A stretch of 64,000 bases of DNA. Source: Opitutia bacterium (GTDB lineage Bacteria; Verrucomicrobiota; Verrucomicrobiia; Opitutales; Opitutaceae). Numbering within the stretch: position 1 is the first letter of the stretch; each line of letters begins with the position of its first letter. Where the stretch lies: assembly GCA_016190985.1 (NCBI GenBank), contig JACPPI010000017.1, forward strand, positions 1 to 64,000, written 5' to 3'. This document shows, one piece after another, positions 21,760 to 29,794 of this stretch. Under the pieces are notes generated by a model. It did no database searches and was not told the origin of the DNA. It saw only the letters and a list, made by a program, of their open reading frames with translations. The position numbers and the translations under genes were made by a program.

Positions 21760-22311
21760 ATGGCTGACACCCCGCAACCAGCATCCCGCTCCATCGCCAC
21801 CCGCACCGGCGACGACGGCACCACTTCCCTGCTCTACGGCCAGCGCGTGCCCAAGGACCACCCGCAGATCGCGGCCGTCGGCGCGCTCGACGAACTGAAC
21901 GCCGCGCTCGGCTTCGCCAAGGCCACCCGCCCCGCCGGGAGCAGCCCGGCGGAGATCGCCCGCATCCAGCAGGAGCTGGTCGCGCTTATGGGCGAGGTCG
22001 CCTGCGCCGAGGCCAATGCCGCCCGCTACGACGGGTCCAAGTTCGCCAAGATCGACGCCGCCGCGCTGGCCCGGCTCGACGCCGCCGTGGCGGCCATCGA
22101 GGCGCGCTCGCCGAAATTCGACGGTTGGGCCACACCTGGCGCCAACCTGCACGCCGCCGCCCTCGACCTCGCCCGCACCGCCGCCCGGCGCGCCGAGCGG
22201 CAGCTTATCGCGCTGCCGCAACATGGCCGCAGCGTGCGACCGGTGCTGTTGCAATACCTCAACCGGCTCTCCGACCTGCTCTGGCTGCTGGGCCGGGAAG
22301 CGGAAATGTAG
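21760..22311 (+). CDS. Cob(I)alamin adenosyltransferase, PduO type
   Basis: Transfers the adenosyl group of ATP to cob(I)alamin to make coenzyme B12. The protein has the family's N-terminal P-loop-like motif TRTGDDGTTSLLYG (residues about 11-24), VGALDELNAALG, and the C-terminal YLNRLSDLLWLLGRE. Length of 183 residues is normal. It is separated by one base from the deformylase gene. The stop TAG (22309-22311) is formed by the first bases of a REP hairpin, so the C-terminus EAEM may have been fixed by repeat insertion. It fits the B12 theme of the window (BtuB-like receptor, riboswitch, MetH). Confidence 0.93.
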   Translation: MADTPQPASRSIATRTGDDGTTSLLYGQRVPKDHPQIAAVGALDELNAALGFAKATRPAGSSPAEIARIQQELVALMGEVACAEANAARYDGSKFAKIDAAALARLDAAVAAIEARSPKFDGWATPGANLHAAALDLARTAARRAERQLIALPQHGRSVRPVLLQYLNRLSDLLWLLGREAEM

Positions 22312-22364
22312 GAGCCTGCTTGCAGGCGATCATTTTTTCTATCGCCTGCAAGCAGGCTCCTACA
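22307..22364. repeat. Perfect REP-like hairpin after the adenosyltransferase gene
   Basis: Two 24-nt arms (22307-22330 and 22341-22364) are perfect complements around a 10-base loop containing six Ts. Each arm carries GTAGGAGC and a CCTGCTTGCAGG core. It overlaps the stop codon and lies 13 bases before the next start. It may also act as an mRNA-stabilising or terminating hairpin. Confidence 0.9.
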
Positions 22365-22377
22365 AAGATACCATCCC

Positions 22378-22995
22378 ATGCGCACCGCGCTCATCCTCAT
22401 CGTTCTCGCCACGCTCTACCGGTTGCTGCCGACGGTGGACATGTCGCTGGCGAATTTCTCGCCGGTCATGGCGGTCGCGTTCTGCGGCGCGGTGTATTTC
22501 CGCAACCGCTGGATGTGGCTTATCCCCTTCGCCGCGCTGAGCCTGTCGGATCTCTACATCAACTGGTTCTACGCCCGCGAATACGGTTTCCACTGGCCGG
22601 TGAGCGGCGTCATCGCCCGCAACGTGTGTTTTCTCGTCGCCCTCGGCCTCGGCGCCTGGGTGGCGGCGCGGAAATCCTGGCTCAACCTGCTCAACGGCTC
22701 GCTGCTCGGCGCCGTCATCTTCTATATCGTGACCAACACGCAGTCGTGGGCCGCAGATCCGTTCTACGCGAAGACGCTGGCCGGCTGGTGGCAGGCCCTG
22801 ACCGTCGGCCACCCGGAGTATCCGCCCACGGTTTTCTTTTTCCGCAACACCCTCTTCGGCGACCTGATGTTCACCGGCCTCTTCGCCGGCCTCATGGAGT
22901 GGATGGCTCACACCCGGAAGGAGCCCAGCCTGCTCGACACGGATGGCGACGAGGATGAGGAACCGGAAGCGAAGCCGGTCGAAGCAAAGGAGTAA
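22378..22995 (+). CDS. DUF6580-like integral membrane protein
   Basis: This 205-residue protein has five or six membrane helices. The N-terminal pattern SLANFSPVMAVAFCGAVYF, then AALSLSDLYINWF, is typical of the DUF6580 family. The fold resembles substrate-capture (S) components of ECF vitamin transporters. A charged tail rich in Asp, Glu and Lys (about residues 180-205) ends it. The gene follows the cobalamin adenosyltransferase, so a link to vitamin uptake is tempting but is inference. The REP hairpin between them could separate expression. Confidence 0.65.
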   Translation: MRTALILIVLATLYRLLPTVDMSLANFSPVMAVAFCGAVYFRNRWMWLIPFAALSLSDLYINWFYAREYGFHWPVSGVIARNVCFLVALGLGAWVAARKSWLNLLNGSLLGAVIFYIVTNTQSWAADPFYAKTLAGWWQALTVGHPEYPPTVFFFRNTLFGDLMFTGLFAGLMEWMAHTRKEPSLLDTDGDEDEEPEAKPVEAKE

Positions 22996-23060
22996 CAATG
23001 CGGATCGGCAGTCCGTGCGTCGTGAACCGCCATGCTCCTGGCACCAGTTGTGGTGTATAA

Positions 23061-23291
23061 CTAGACCCCAGTCCGCTTCAACAGGTCGGCCCCAGTGATT
23101 CCAAACGCACCAGCCAGTCGCACGACTGTTTCGACGGAAGCGAGTTTTTCTCCCCGCTCAATCTCCCCAATGTAATTCAACGTCAAATCAGCCCGCTCGG
23201 CCAGCTGCATCTGGGTGAGATCGGCCTTCAACCGCATTTCGCGCACAGCACAGCCAAGACGTTTTGGAAGAAGGCGAAGGTCAGACGACAC
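23061..23291 (-). CDS. XRE-family helix-turn-helix regulator
   Basis: The protein is only 76 residues, almost entirely one lambda-repressor-like HTH: LGCAVREMRLKADLTQMQLA, then ERADLTLNYIGEIERGEKLAS and a closing helix VRLAGAFGITGADLL. Such single-domain regulators bind operator DNA as dimers and often control toxin or mobile-element genes. No partner gene is next to it. The 260 bases before the lipoprotein gene are AT-rich and show no other gene, so its target could be there, but no clear operator was found. Confidence 0.88.
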   Translation of the reverse strand: MSSDLRLLPKRLGCAVREMRLKADLTQMQLAERADLTLNYIGEIERGEKLASVETVVRLAGAFGITGADLLKRTGV

Positions 23292-23552
23292 CCCATGAGC
23301 ATACCCGCTATGGTTGGGCGTCTCTACCTGCTATAGATGGTATTTAGCTTGTCTCGACGGTGAGATAATCCAGTTATTGTGACTTCAGGCGATCAAGCGC
23401 ACGCAAACACAAAAAATCAAATGGCGAAGTTAATTCTGCAAAACCCCAATACAGGAATCATCAAGAATGCGCCGATCGGCTTTTCATGGACCATATTTTC
23501 AGTGCATTTCCTGCAATATTTTGAGGGGACTAAACAGATATAATCCAGTCTC

Positions 23553-24035
23553 ATGAAAAAACCACTGCTAGGCATTGTCTTGGTATCAATCGCCGCCTTT
23601 TTCGCCGGCTGCTCGTCTACTGAATATGGCACGAAAATCGACGGCAACAAGCTGACACAAATAAAGAAAGGCATCACTACGCGAGCAGAAGTAGAAGCAT
23701 TGCTCGGCCCACCGATGAGTGTTACGATGATGACTGACGGTAAGCGAATGCTTGTCTACCAGTATTCAGCGACCTCCTCAAATCCCACCGGAGGAGGCAT
23801 TGCTGCAGCGGCGCTTAGTGTAATTAATCCCATCGGCGATCTTATTGGAGTTGGCTCAAAGACTCAGACTCGCACACAAATGCTGCAGATTGTTGTCAAT
23901 AGCGCAGGTATAGTTGATGATTACGAATTCAATGACGGATCTTCGACTACGAAGGCCCAGACTGGCGGGATCGTTGATTCTTCTTCGACGACTACAAAGA
24001 CATCCGCACCGGAGACGCAGCCGGAAAAAAAATAG
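23553..24035 (+). CDS. BamE/SmpA-like lipoprotein
   Basis: The 160-residue protein has a lipoprotein signal (MKKPLLGIVLVSIAAFFAGC, lipid Cys at residue 20). The mature part opens KIDGNKLTQIKKGITTRAEV and EALLGPPMSV, the SmpA/OmlA pattern of BamE-like domains. It then contains a Gly/Ala-rich stretch (GGGIAAAALSVINPIGDLIG) that may touch the membrane, and a Thr/Ser-rich tail. BamE itself assists outer-membrane protein insertion; many relatives have other or unknown roles. GC content and codon use are clearly lower than the window average, which may mean a recent arrival. It appears monocistronic. Confidence 0.78.
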   Translation: MKKPLLGIVLVSIAAFFAGCSSTEYGTKIDGNKLTQIKKGITTRAEVEALLGPPMSVTMMTDGKRMLVYQYSATSSNPTGGGIAAAALSVINPIGDLIGVGSKTQTRTQMLQIVVNSAGIVDDYEFNDGSSTTKAQTGGIVDSSSTTTKTSAPETQPEKK

Positions 24036-24296
24036 CAGAGAAGAAGCGCCAAACTAATACGGCCGACAGAGCAAACGCTCGCCATTAGTCCTTTCTAAGG
24101 CGCGCAATCTGTTCTGCCAACTAGGCTGCGCTCTCGGCGAACGCGGCTCATAGGCAGTCGAACTGGGTAGGGCTTTGTAGTGTGTGGTGGCAATGTCGTC
24201 AACTGCGCGCGTTCACGGAGGCGTTGCCCCGTGGATCAGGCTGCCGTAGCAGGCCGGGCTTGCGCCCGCCGCGTCGAGCGGCAAGAGTAGCCGTGC

Positions 24297-24538
24297 GTGG
24301 AAATCGAATACACCGCATCGGCATTGGAGGACTTGCGCCGTCTGCGCCCCGGTTCAGCGACCAGATCACCCGCAAGATCGAGCGTCTGCGTGCTGGGCTG
24401 GTCGGCGACGTCAAGGCGCTCACGAACGCCGAGGCCGGCTATCGCTTGCGCTCGGGGGATTTTCGCGTTTTGTTCGACAGCGAAGGGAAAACCGTTGTTA
24501 TCCGCAGAGTCCTCAACCGCCGCGATGCCTACCGTTAA
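24297..24538 (+). pseudogene. RelE/ParE-type toxin gene with a one-base frameshift
   Basis: A GTG at 24297 opens a RelE-like start, MEIEYTASALEDLRRLRP. From about 24350 the family continues in another frame: FSDQITRKIERLRAG, GYRLRSGDFRVLFD and IRRVLNRRDAYR, ending in TAA at 24536-24538. The break falls in a run of four Cs (24347-24350); one extra C would restore the reading frame. The restored protein would be about 80 residues, normal for RelE ribosome-dependent mRNA interferases. The usual C-terminal basic residues are intact, so decay is recent or the gap is a sequencing slip. Confidence 0.7.
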
Positions 24539-24728
24539 ACCATCTCCCGCCCCCCGCCTGGCCGTGCAGCGCCGCCGCGCCGCCCGGAAGATCGCCGTGC
24601 TGCGCGATGAAGTGGACGACTTGCGCGACTCGCTCGATCTGCTGGAGGCCCGCGCCCGGGACGACGGCACCCGTTACTCGGCAGATGAAGTGCGTCTGAA
24701 GCTGGGGCTGTTGCCGCTCAAGCGCTGA
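24525..24728 (+). CDS. Small protein partnered with the RelE-like toxin, putative antitoxin
   Basis: The 67-residue protein starts at ATG 24525, inside the last codons of the toxin frame (14-base overlap). It is highly charged and helical: RRRAARKIAVLRDEVDDLRD and SLDLLEARARDD. An N-terminal basic segment precedes the helices, and the C-terminus ends KLGLLPLKR. Overlap and order (toxin first, antitoxin second) are typical of one RelE-type arrangement. No DNA-binding motif is recognised, so the antitoxin role rests mainly on position. Confidence 0.65.
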   Translation: MPTVKPSPAPRLAVQRRRAARKIAVLRDEVDDLRDSLDLLEARARDDGTRYSADEVRLKLGLLPLKR

Positions 24729-24760
24729 ATCCGATTCAGGTCCGGTGGAGTCCGCCAGCA

Positions 24761-25165
24761 TCAGGCGATCAGCCAGGCGGCCGGGTGCTTGATGCCGGCG
24801 TCGAGGGTAACAAGCCGCGCGCCGTTCGCGACCGCCAGTTCGCACAGGTAGTGATCGCTGACCTCCTTGTGCGTGCGGATGCTCTGCGCCCGGAGCATCG
24901 AGGCCGGCGGCAGCTTGTCGATGAAGCGGTAGCGCCGGCCAAGGCTCGCGGTAAACTGCGCCAGCGCGTGCTCGGCGTCGGCAAAACCAGCCGCGATGGT
25001 TTTATCCGCCATCGACACACGGATGAAACTCAACTCGGTAAAGGCACATCCGAGCACCACCGGGGATTCCTTCGCGAACCAGGCATGAGCCCGGCCGTGC
25101 AGGCTATGCACACTCCACAGCAGCCCGACCAGGGCGTTGACATCAAGCAGGCAGGGCTTGCTCAC
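24761..25165 (-). CDS. vapC: VapC-type PIN-domain toxin (first module)
   Basis: The 134-residue protein has a PIN nuclease fold. Acidic residues at LLDVNALVGLL (N-terminal Asp), ELSFIR (Glu), SDHYLCELA (Asp) and VTLDAGI (Asp) form the expected metal site. VapC toxins cut tRNA or rRNA and are silenced by their VapB partner. Its start overlaps the end of the upstream antitoxin gene by four bases (ATGA type). All catalytic positions are intact, so the module looks functional. Confidence 0.88.
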   Translation of the reverse strand: MSKPCLLDVNALVGLLWSVHSLHGRAHAWFAKESPVVLGCAFTELSFIRVSMADKTIAAGFADAEHALAQFTASLGRRYRFIDKLPPASMLRAQSIRTHKEVSDHYLCELAVANGARLVTLDAGIKHPAAWLIA

Positions 25166-25419
25166 AGCAACTCGGCGTTGAGCCGGGCGATCTCAGCGGC
25201 GGATACCTTGCGGACCGGGCGGGCCGTCGCGACCATGACCGGCAAGCCGGAAACGGCATGCCGGGCCGACCGATAGGCGCGGGCTTGGGCCAGCGGGCGC
25301 AGGAAAATCCCTCCCTCGCGAAACTCGACCGACAGCCGCTCCCCCTGGCTGAGGTGCAGCTTGCGCCGGGCGGCCGAGGGCAGCACCAGTTGTCCCTTGC
25401 TGGAGAGCGTCGTTTGCAT
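25162..25419 (-). CDS. vapB: AbrB/MazE-fold antitoxin, VapB type (first module)
   Basis: The 85-residue protein opens with the swapped-hairpin DNA-binding motif MQTTLSSKGQLVLPSAARRK, then LHLSQGERLSVEF. This is the AbrB/SpoVT fold used by many VapB antitoxins. The C-terminal half (VRKVSAAEIARLNAELL) would wrap the toxin. Antitoxin-first order and the 4-base overlap with vapC indicate one operon, which such antitoxins usually repress. Confidence 0.88.
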   Translation of the reverse strand: MQTTLSSKGQLVLPSAARRKLHLSQGERLSVEFREGGIFLRPLAQARAYRSARHAVSGLPVMVATARPVRKVSAAEIARLNAELL

Positions 25420-25469
25420 GGCTTACTTCATCTTACCTTCCGGCGGGCCGTCAAGCTCGGAGCGGATGA

Positions 25470-26885
25470 TCAGCCGTCCGCCTCGGCGCCCGGGATTAGC
25501 CCCGGGGTCAGCGTCAGGCGGTAGACTTTGCGGACGGCCTCGATCTCGCGCAGGAGCGCCGCGCGCATCCGGAGCACACGGCGGCGGGCCAGGGGCGCCC
25601 GCAGCAGCACGACGGCCGTGCGCACGGCGCCGAACAGCCGGCCGGTCTCCTGCCGGTAATAATGGCCGACGAGGCCGGTCACCGGGAGCAACAGTCCATA
25701 CCAACCGGCGCGCGGCCAGCCGAGCCAGACCCACGCCAGGGAGAGGTAGCCGGCAAAGAACGTGCCGTAGAGAATAAACCCGAACAGCATCCGCAGATGC
25801 GCCAGTTGCGCCTTGCGCTTCGCCGCTTCGACCACGCGGCCCGCGAGGGCGTCAAGCAGCCGGGTCGGTGGCCGCCAGTGCAGCCAGCCGGTCAGCGCGA
25901 CGGGGAACAGCAGCAACGCCAGCAGGCCGATGCCGATGGTGCGCGCCGTGGCATGACGGTGCGAAGCAAGCGTCTCGACGTCGGCGTCGGCGAGGTGCAA
26001 TTGGCGCAGCACCCGCTCATAGCGGTGGAGGTGCGCGAGGAAGGCGCGGGCGCGCTCCGGCATCTCGCGATGGGCGAATTCGCACGCGTCCACGATGGCC
26101 TGGGTGAGCAGCACCTCCTCGGTGAGCGCGGGCATGGGCGCGGTGACCACGAGGTTGCCGAGGCGAAGCCTGGGCAGGTAGAGCCGCTTGACGGCGTCCA
26201 CCATGTGTTCGAGTTCCATCTGCGGCACATGGACCAGCAGCGCCTGCATCCGCCGCGCGAGCTTGGCGGTCAGGCCGTTGATGCACTCCTTGCGGCGCTC
26301 CGCGTATTGCGGGAGGAAATTGGCCACCGGGATCGGCGGGCCGAAAAACACCAGCACGGTGCTGCGGAAACGCTCCTTGGCCGCGTAGGTCAGGCCCAGC
26401 GGCACGATCCGCAGGCCGCCGCGCCCCTCGCGCCGCGCCTCGTAGTCGAGCGCCAGCCGCGCCGCGCCGGATTTCAGCGCCTTGAGCTGCGCGTCGTCGT
26501 AGGTGACACCCTCGGGGAAGATCACCACCGCATCGCCGCGCTCCAGCACCCGGAAAGCCGCGTCAAAGCTGCCGGCCACCGAGCGCATCGCCGCCGGGTC
26601 GTCCTCGCGGCGATTGAGCGGGATGATGCCCAGGTGGCGCAGCAGCCACGCGAGGGGCTTGAAGCGGAACAGCTGCGCCGTGGCCAGGAAATGCGCGCGG
26701 CGCGGCAGCGAGGTGCCGACGATGAACGCGTCCGTGACCGAGCCGGGATGGTTGGCCACGAAGAGCACCGGCCCGGCGGGCACGCGGTCGGCATGGAAAA
26801 TCTCGATGCGCCGGAAATAAACCCCCAACAGCAGCCGCACCAGGGCCTCGGCACCCAGCACGATGCATCTGGCAAGGACAGACAT
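25470..26885 (-). CDS. 1-acyl-sn-glycerol-3-phosphate acyltransferase-like protein (PlsC domain)
   Basis: Residues about 35-230 form a PlsC domain: the acceptor motif NHPGSVTD carries catalytic H46 and D52, and the glycerol-phosphate site is FPEGVTYDD. This chemistry adds an acyl chain to lysophosphatidic acid or a related acceptor at the inner membrane. The protein is longer than PlsC (471 against about 250 residues). The extra C-terminal half holds three or four membrane helices (IGLLALLLFPVALTGWLHW, LFGFILYGTFFAGYLSLAW), like a subgroup of large acyltransferases in diderms. It lies 12 bases downstream of the adenylate cyclase gene and may be in its operon. Confidence 0.85.
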   Translation of the reverse strand: MSVLARCIVLGAEALVRLLLGVYFRRIEIFHADRVPAGPVLFVANHPGSVTDAFIVGTSLPRRAHFLATAQLFRFKPLAWLLRHLGIIPLNRREDDPAAMRSVAGSFDAAFRVLERGDAVVIFPEGVTYDDAQLKALKSGAARLALDYEARREGRGGLRIVPLGLTYAAKERFRSTVLVFFGPPIPVANFLPQYAERRKECINGLTAKLARRMQALLVHVPQMELEHMVDAVKRLYLPRLRLGNLVVTAPMPALTEEVLLTQAIVDACEFAHREMPERARAFLAHLHRYERVLRQLHLADADVETLASHRHATARTIGIGLLALLLFPVALTGWLHWRPPTRLLDALAGRVVEAAKRKAQLAHLRMLFGFILYGTFFAGYLSLAWVWLGWPRAGWYGLLLPVTGLVGHYYRQETGRLFGAVRTAVVLLRAPLARRRVLRMRAALLREIEAVRKVYRLTLTPGLIPGAEADG

Positions 26886-26897
26886 GCCGGCGGGAGC

Positions 26898-29213
26898 CTA
26901 CTTGGACTTCATCACCCACACGCCGGCCCACGGGCCCTCGGGCGGATGCGCCTTGAGGTATTGGCAGCGTTCGATGTAGGTCGCGCTGAGCTTGTCGCCG
27001 GGGTGCAGGGCGAGCGCCTCCTGAAACTGCTTGATCGCGCGATCAAATTCACCCTTGCGGTAATAATCGAGGCCGCCGCGGAACTGGTTGATGACCTCGG
27101 GCAGGTGGGGGAAGGTCTCGTCGGTGTGGAAATCGAGCACCTCGTAGACGCCGATGGGCTCGGTCTTGCCCTTGACGATGACCTTGTCGATCTCGCGCAT
27201 GCGGTAGGTGCCCTTGAGCTTCCGGTAGGTGAACTCGGAGCAGAGGATCTGCGCGGAGTATTCCTTGCAGGCGCTCTCGAGGCGCGAGGCGAGGTTCACG
27301 CCGTCGCCGATGACCGTGTAATCCATGCGCTTCGGCGAGCCGATGTTGCCGGAGACCACCTTGTCGGTGTTGAGGCCGACGCCCATCAGGATGGGTTTCT
27401 GGCCGCGGGCCTGGCGGCGCTGGTTGAGCGCGCGCAGCTCGGTGATCATCTTGATCGCCGCGCGCATCGCCCGGTCGGGATCGTCGCCGCGCATCACCGG
27501 GATGCCGAACTCGGCCATGATCGCGTCGCCGATGAACTTGTCGAGCATGCCGCCCTCGTCGGTGATGCATTGGACCATGAGGGTGAAATATTCGTTGAGC
27601 AGCGCCACGGTGCCCTGGGCGCCGAGCTCCTCGGTGAGCGTGGTGAAGGCGCGGATGTCGGAAAAAAGCATCGTGGCCTCGACGCTCGCGCCGCCGAGTG
27701 CCTCGCCGCCGGCGGCGAGCAGCTGGTCGGCGAGGCCGGGGTCCATGTAGCGCGCCATGGTGGACTTCATGCGCTTCTCGCTGCTGATGTTCTCGATCAT
27801 CAGGAGCGAGCCGAGCCGCTTGCCCTTGAGGCTGACCAATTGCTGGAGGGTGAGGTTGACGCTCAGTTTTTCGCCGCGCGCCTCCATGGCCGCGTCCATG
27901 AGCACATCGCTCCTGGCGCCGGGGGCCTCGAGGGCCTTGAGCCGCTCCACCAGCCAGGCGTTGGGGCCGGTGAAGAACTCGGCGGCGGTCTTGCCGAGCA
28001 CATCCCCCTCCCGCGCCTTGAGGATGCGGTAGCCGGCGGCGTTGCAGGTGTGGATGCGGCCGTCCTCGGTGAGGGTGATGACGCCGTTCGACATGCTCTC
28101 CAGCATCGACTGGTTGTAGTTCTTCATGTTCTGCACGTCGTCGAAGAGCTTGGCGTTCTCGAGGGCGATGGAGACCTGGGCCGTGAACGCCTTCAGGCGC
28201 GCCTCGTCCTCGGCGGTGAAGGGGCCGCCGCGCTTGTTGAGCGCCTGGGTGACGCCAATGCACTTGCCGTGCTTGTTCACCACCGGCACGCACAGGATGG
28301 AGCGCGTGAAATAGCCGGTCTTCTTGTCGAAGGCGGGGTTGAAGCGCAGGTCGGCGTAGGCGTGCGGGATGTTGATCGTCCTGGCCGACTGGAAGACCGC
28401 ACCGGCGATGCCCGCGTGGTTGGGCAGCTTGATCTGCACGGCGTTGAGCCCCTCGCCCACCTCGGACCAGAGCTCGTTGGTCTTCTCGTTGTTGAGGAAG
28501 AGCGTGGAGCGGTCGGCCTTGAGCATGCGCGTGGCCTCGCTCATGACGCGGCGCAACAAGACGGACAGGTCGAGCGAACTGGTGATGTCGGCCACGAGGT
28601 CGAGGAACTCCATCTCCTGCTGCCGCGTCTTCTTCATCTTCTCGATGAACTGCGAGCTTTGCAGGGCGACCGAGGCCTGGGTGGCCATCGCCTCGAGCAC
28701 GTCGAGATCCTCCCGGTTGAAACGGCCCTCGCGCTTGTTCAGCGTCTGCACGACGCCGATGATCTCGCCGCGCGCGGTCTTGATCGGAGCGCACAGGATG
28801 GACTTGGTGGTGAAGCCGGTCTTGCGGTCGATCTCGTCGTTGAAGCGCTTGTCCTTGTAGGGGTCGTGGATGATCAGGCCCTCGCCGCTCTGGAACACGG
28901 CGCCGGCGACGCCGGAGTTGTTGAGCAGGCGGATCTCGCGGTTGAAGGTGCCCTGCGCGGCGCGGGAATAAAGCTCGTTCGAGACCGGATCGTTGAGGAA
29001 GAGCGTGCCGCGCTCGGCGTTGGTCTCGTTGGCGGTGAGTTCGACGAGCGTGGCGAGGAGGTCGTCGAGGTTGTCGATGGTGGCGACGCGCTGGGTGAGC
29101 TTGATCAGCATTTCCGTGCGCCGCAGGCGCGCACGGAGGGAGGAGACGCTCTCGCGGGCTTGGGACTGGACCGACGCGGCGGACTTGGACTTGGGTTTGG
29201 GCTTAGCGGGCAT
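26898..29213 (-). CDS. Adenylate cyclase with two GAF domains, a PAS-like domain and a TPR-like tail
   Basis: Start ATG 29213 (MPAKPKPKSKSAAS) overlaps the stop of the coiled-coil gene upstream. Two GAF domains follow (about residues 35-195 and 210-370), repeating LLNNSGVAGAVFQSGEG / LPNHAGIAGAVFQSART. A PAS-like segment (SMSNGVITLTEDGRIHTCNA) comes next. The class III cyclase domain (about 535-715) has both metal Asp residues in MLFSDIRAFTTL and FIGDAIMAEFG, and the purine-contacting DKF and DYTVIGDGVN pattern typical of adenylate cyclase. A TPR-like motif (YYRKGEFDRAIKQFQEAL) ends the protein. It is soluble and probably senses a small ligand through GAF. Confidence 0.93.
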   Translation of the reverse strand: MPAKPKPKSKSAASVQSQARESVSSLRARLRRTEMLIKLTQRVATIDNLDDLLATLVELTANETNAERGTLFLNDPVSNELYSRAAQGTFNREIRLLNNSGVAGAVFQSGEGLIIHDPYKDKRFNDEIDRKTGFTTKSILCAPIKTARGEIIGVVQTLNKREGRFNREDLDVLEAMATQASVALQSSQFIEKMKKTRQQEMEFLDLVADITSSLDLSVLLRRVMSEATRMLKADRSTLFLNNEKTNELWSEVGEGLNAVQIKLPNHAGIAGAVFQSARTINIPHAYADLRFNPAFDKKTGYFTRSILCVPVVNKHGKCIGVTQALNKRGGPFTAEDEARLKAFTAQVSIALENAKLFDDVQNMKNYNQSMLESMSNGVITLTEDGRIHTCNAAGYRILKAREGDVLGKTAAEFFTGPNAWLVERLKALEAPGARSDVLMDAAMEARGEKLSVNLTLQQLVSLKGKRLGSLLMIENISSEKRMKSTMARYMDPGLADQLLAAGGEALGGASVEATMLFSDIRAFTTLTEELGAQGTVALLNEYFTLMVQCITDEGGMLDKFIGDAIMAEFGIPVMRGDDPDRAMRAAIKMITELRALNQRRQARGQKPILMGVGLNTDKVVSGNIGSPKRMDYTVIGDGVNLASRLESACKEYSAQILCSEFTYRKLKGTYRMREIDKVIVKGKTEPIGVYEVLDFHTDETFPHLPEVINQFRGGLDYYRKGEFDRAIKQFQEALALHPGDKLSATYIERCQYLKAHPPEGPWAGVWVMKSK

Positions 29214-29670
29214 GGGACTTCTCAAGTTGTTCGCGCAGGCCGGCGATGGCGCCGCGCAACTGACGGATTTCATCCTGGCTCGCCCGCGCCTGCTTGTCCG
29301 TCAGCTCGGCGTGCTCGTGGCGCAGGCGCTCCATCTCGTCGCGCAGTTTTTGAACGGTGCCCTGCAGCTGGCGCGCATCGTCCTGCCCGGCGGCCACGGC
29401 GGCCTGCACGGACTCACCCTTGCTCGCCTCCAGAGCCTGCAGCTCCTCGCGGAGCGAGGCCACCGTGGCGCGGAGCTGGCGGGCCTCATCCTGCGCGACC
29501 GCCACGGCGGCTTGCACCGCCTCGTCGCGCGCGGCCTGCACGCGCTCCAACTCGGCGCGGAGCGCCTGGATGGTGCTGTGGAGGTGCCGGAGCTCGCGCT
29601 GGGCGAGCAGCAACGCGGGATTTTCCGCCTCATCGAGGACCGGGTTCGGTTGTGCCGGGGTTTTGTCCAC
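29203..29670 (-). CDS. Coiled-coil protein upstream of the adenylate cyclase
   Basis: The 155-residue protein is nearly all helical coiled coil, with three internal repeats of the pattern DEARQLRATVASLREELQ, DDARQLQGTVQKLRDEME and DEIRQLRGAIAGLREQLE, spaced about 38 residues. It starts at GTG 29670 and its last codons overlap the cyclase start by 11 bases, so translation is coupled. It may be a scaffold or regulator of the cyclase; this is inferred from position only. Confidence 0.7.
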   Translation of the reverse strand: MDKTPAQPNPVLDEAENPALLLAQRELRHLHSTIQALRAELERVQAARDEAVQAAVAVAQDEARQLRATVASLREELQALEASKGESVQAAVAAGQDDARQLQGTVQKLRDEMERLRHEHAELTDKQARASQDEIRQLRGAIAGLREQLEKSHAR

Positions 29671-29721
29671 AGGACGGACAGTTTCCGGCCTGTGCCGGCG
29701 GCGGCAAGCCGAGAATGTGAA

Positions 29722-29792
29722 GGGTGGAGCGCGTTGCCCTCAACGCGCTTGTCCGGCTCCAGCGAACGCGTTGAGGGCAACGCGTTCCACCC
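29722..29792. repeat. REP-like inverted repeat with gggtgga / tccaccc ends
   Basis: The arms at 29722-29747 and 29767-29792 are near-perfect complements (core gcgttgccctcaacgcg). The related element at 11263-11327 and the inner element at 38239-38314 share the same ends. It fills the gap between the PhoH-like and coiled-coil genes. Confidence 0.8.
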
Positions 29793-29794
29793 GC

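Noticed and set aside
23292-23552. AT-rich gap upstream of the BamE-like lipoprotein gene as a small gene or RNA
   Set aside because: A minus-strand frame exists but lacks a ribosome binding site and protein-like composition; no stable RNA structure was evident.
24036-24296. Gap before the RelE-like gene as extra coding sequence
   Set aside because: An open frame enters from upstream but has no family pattern before the toxin motif; no clear gene is seen in these 261 bases.
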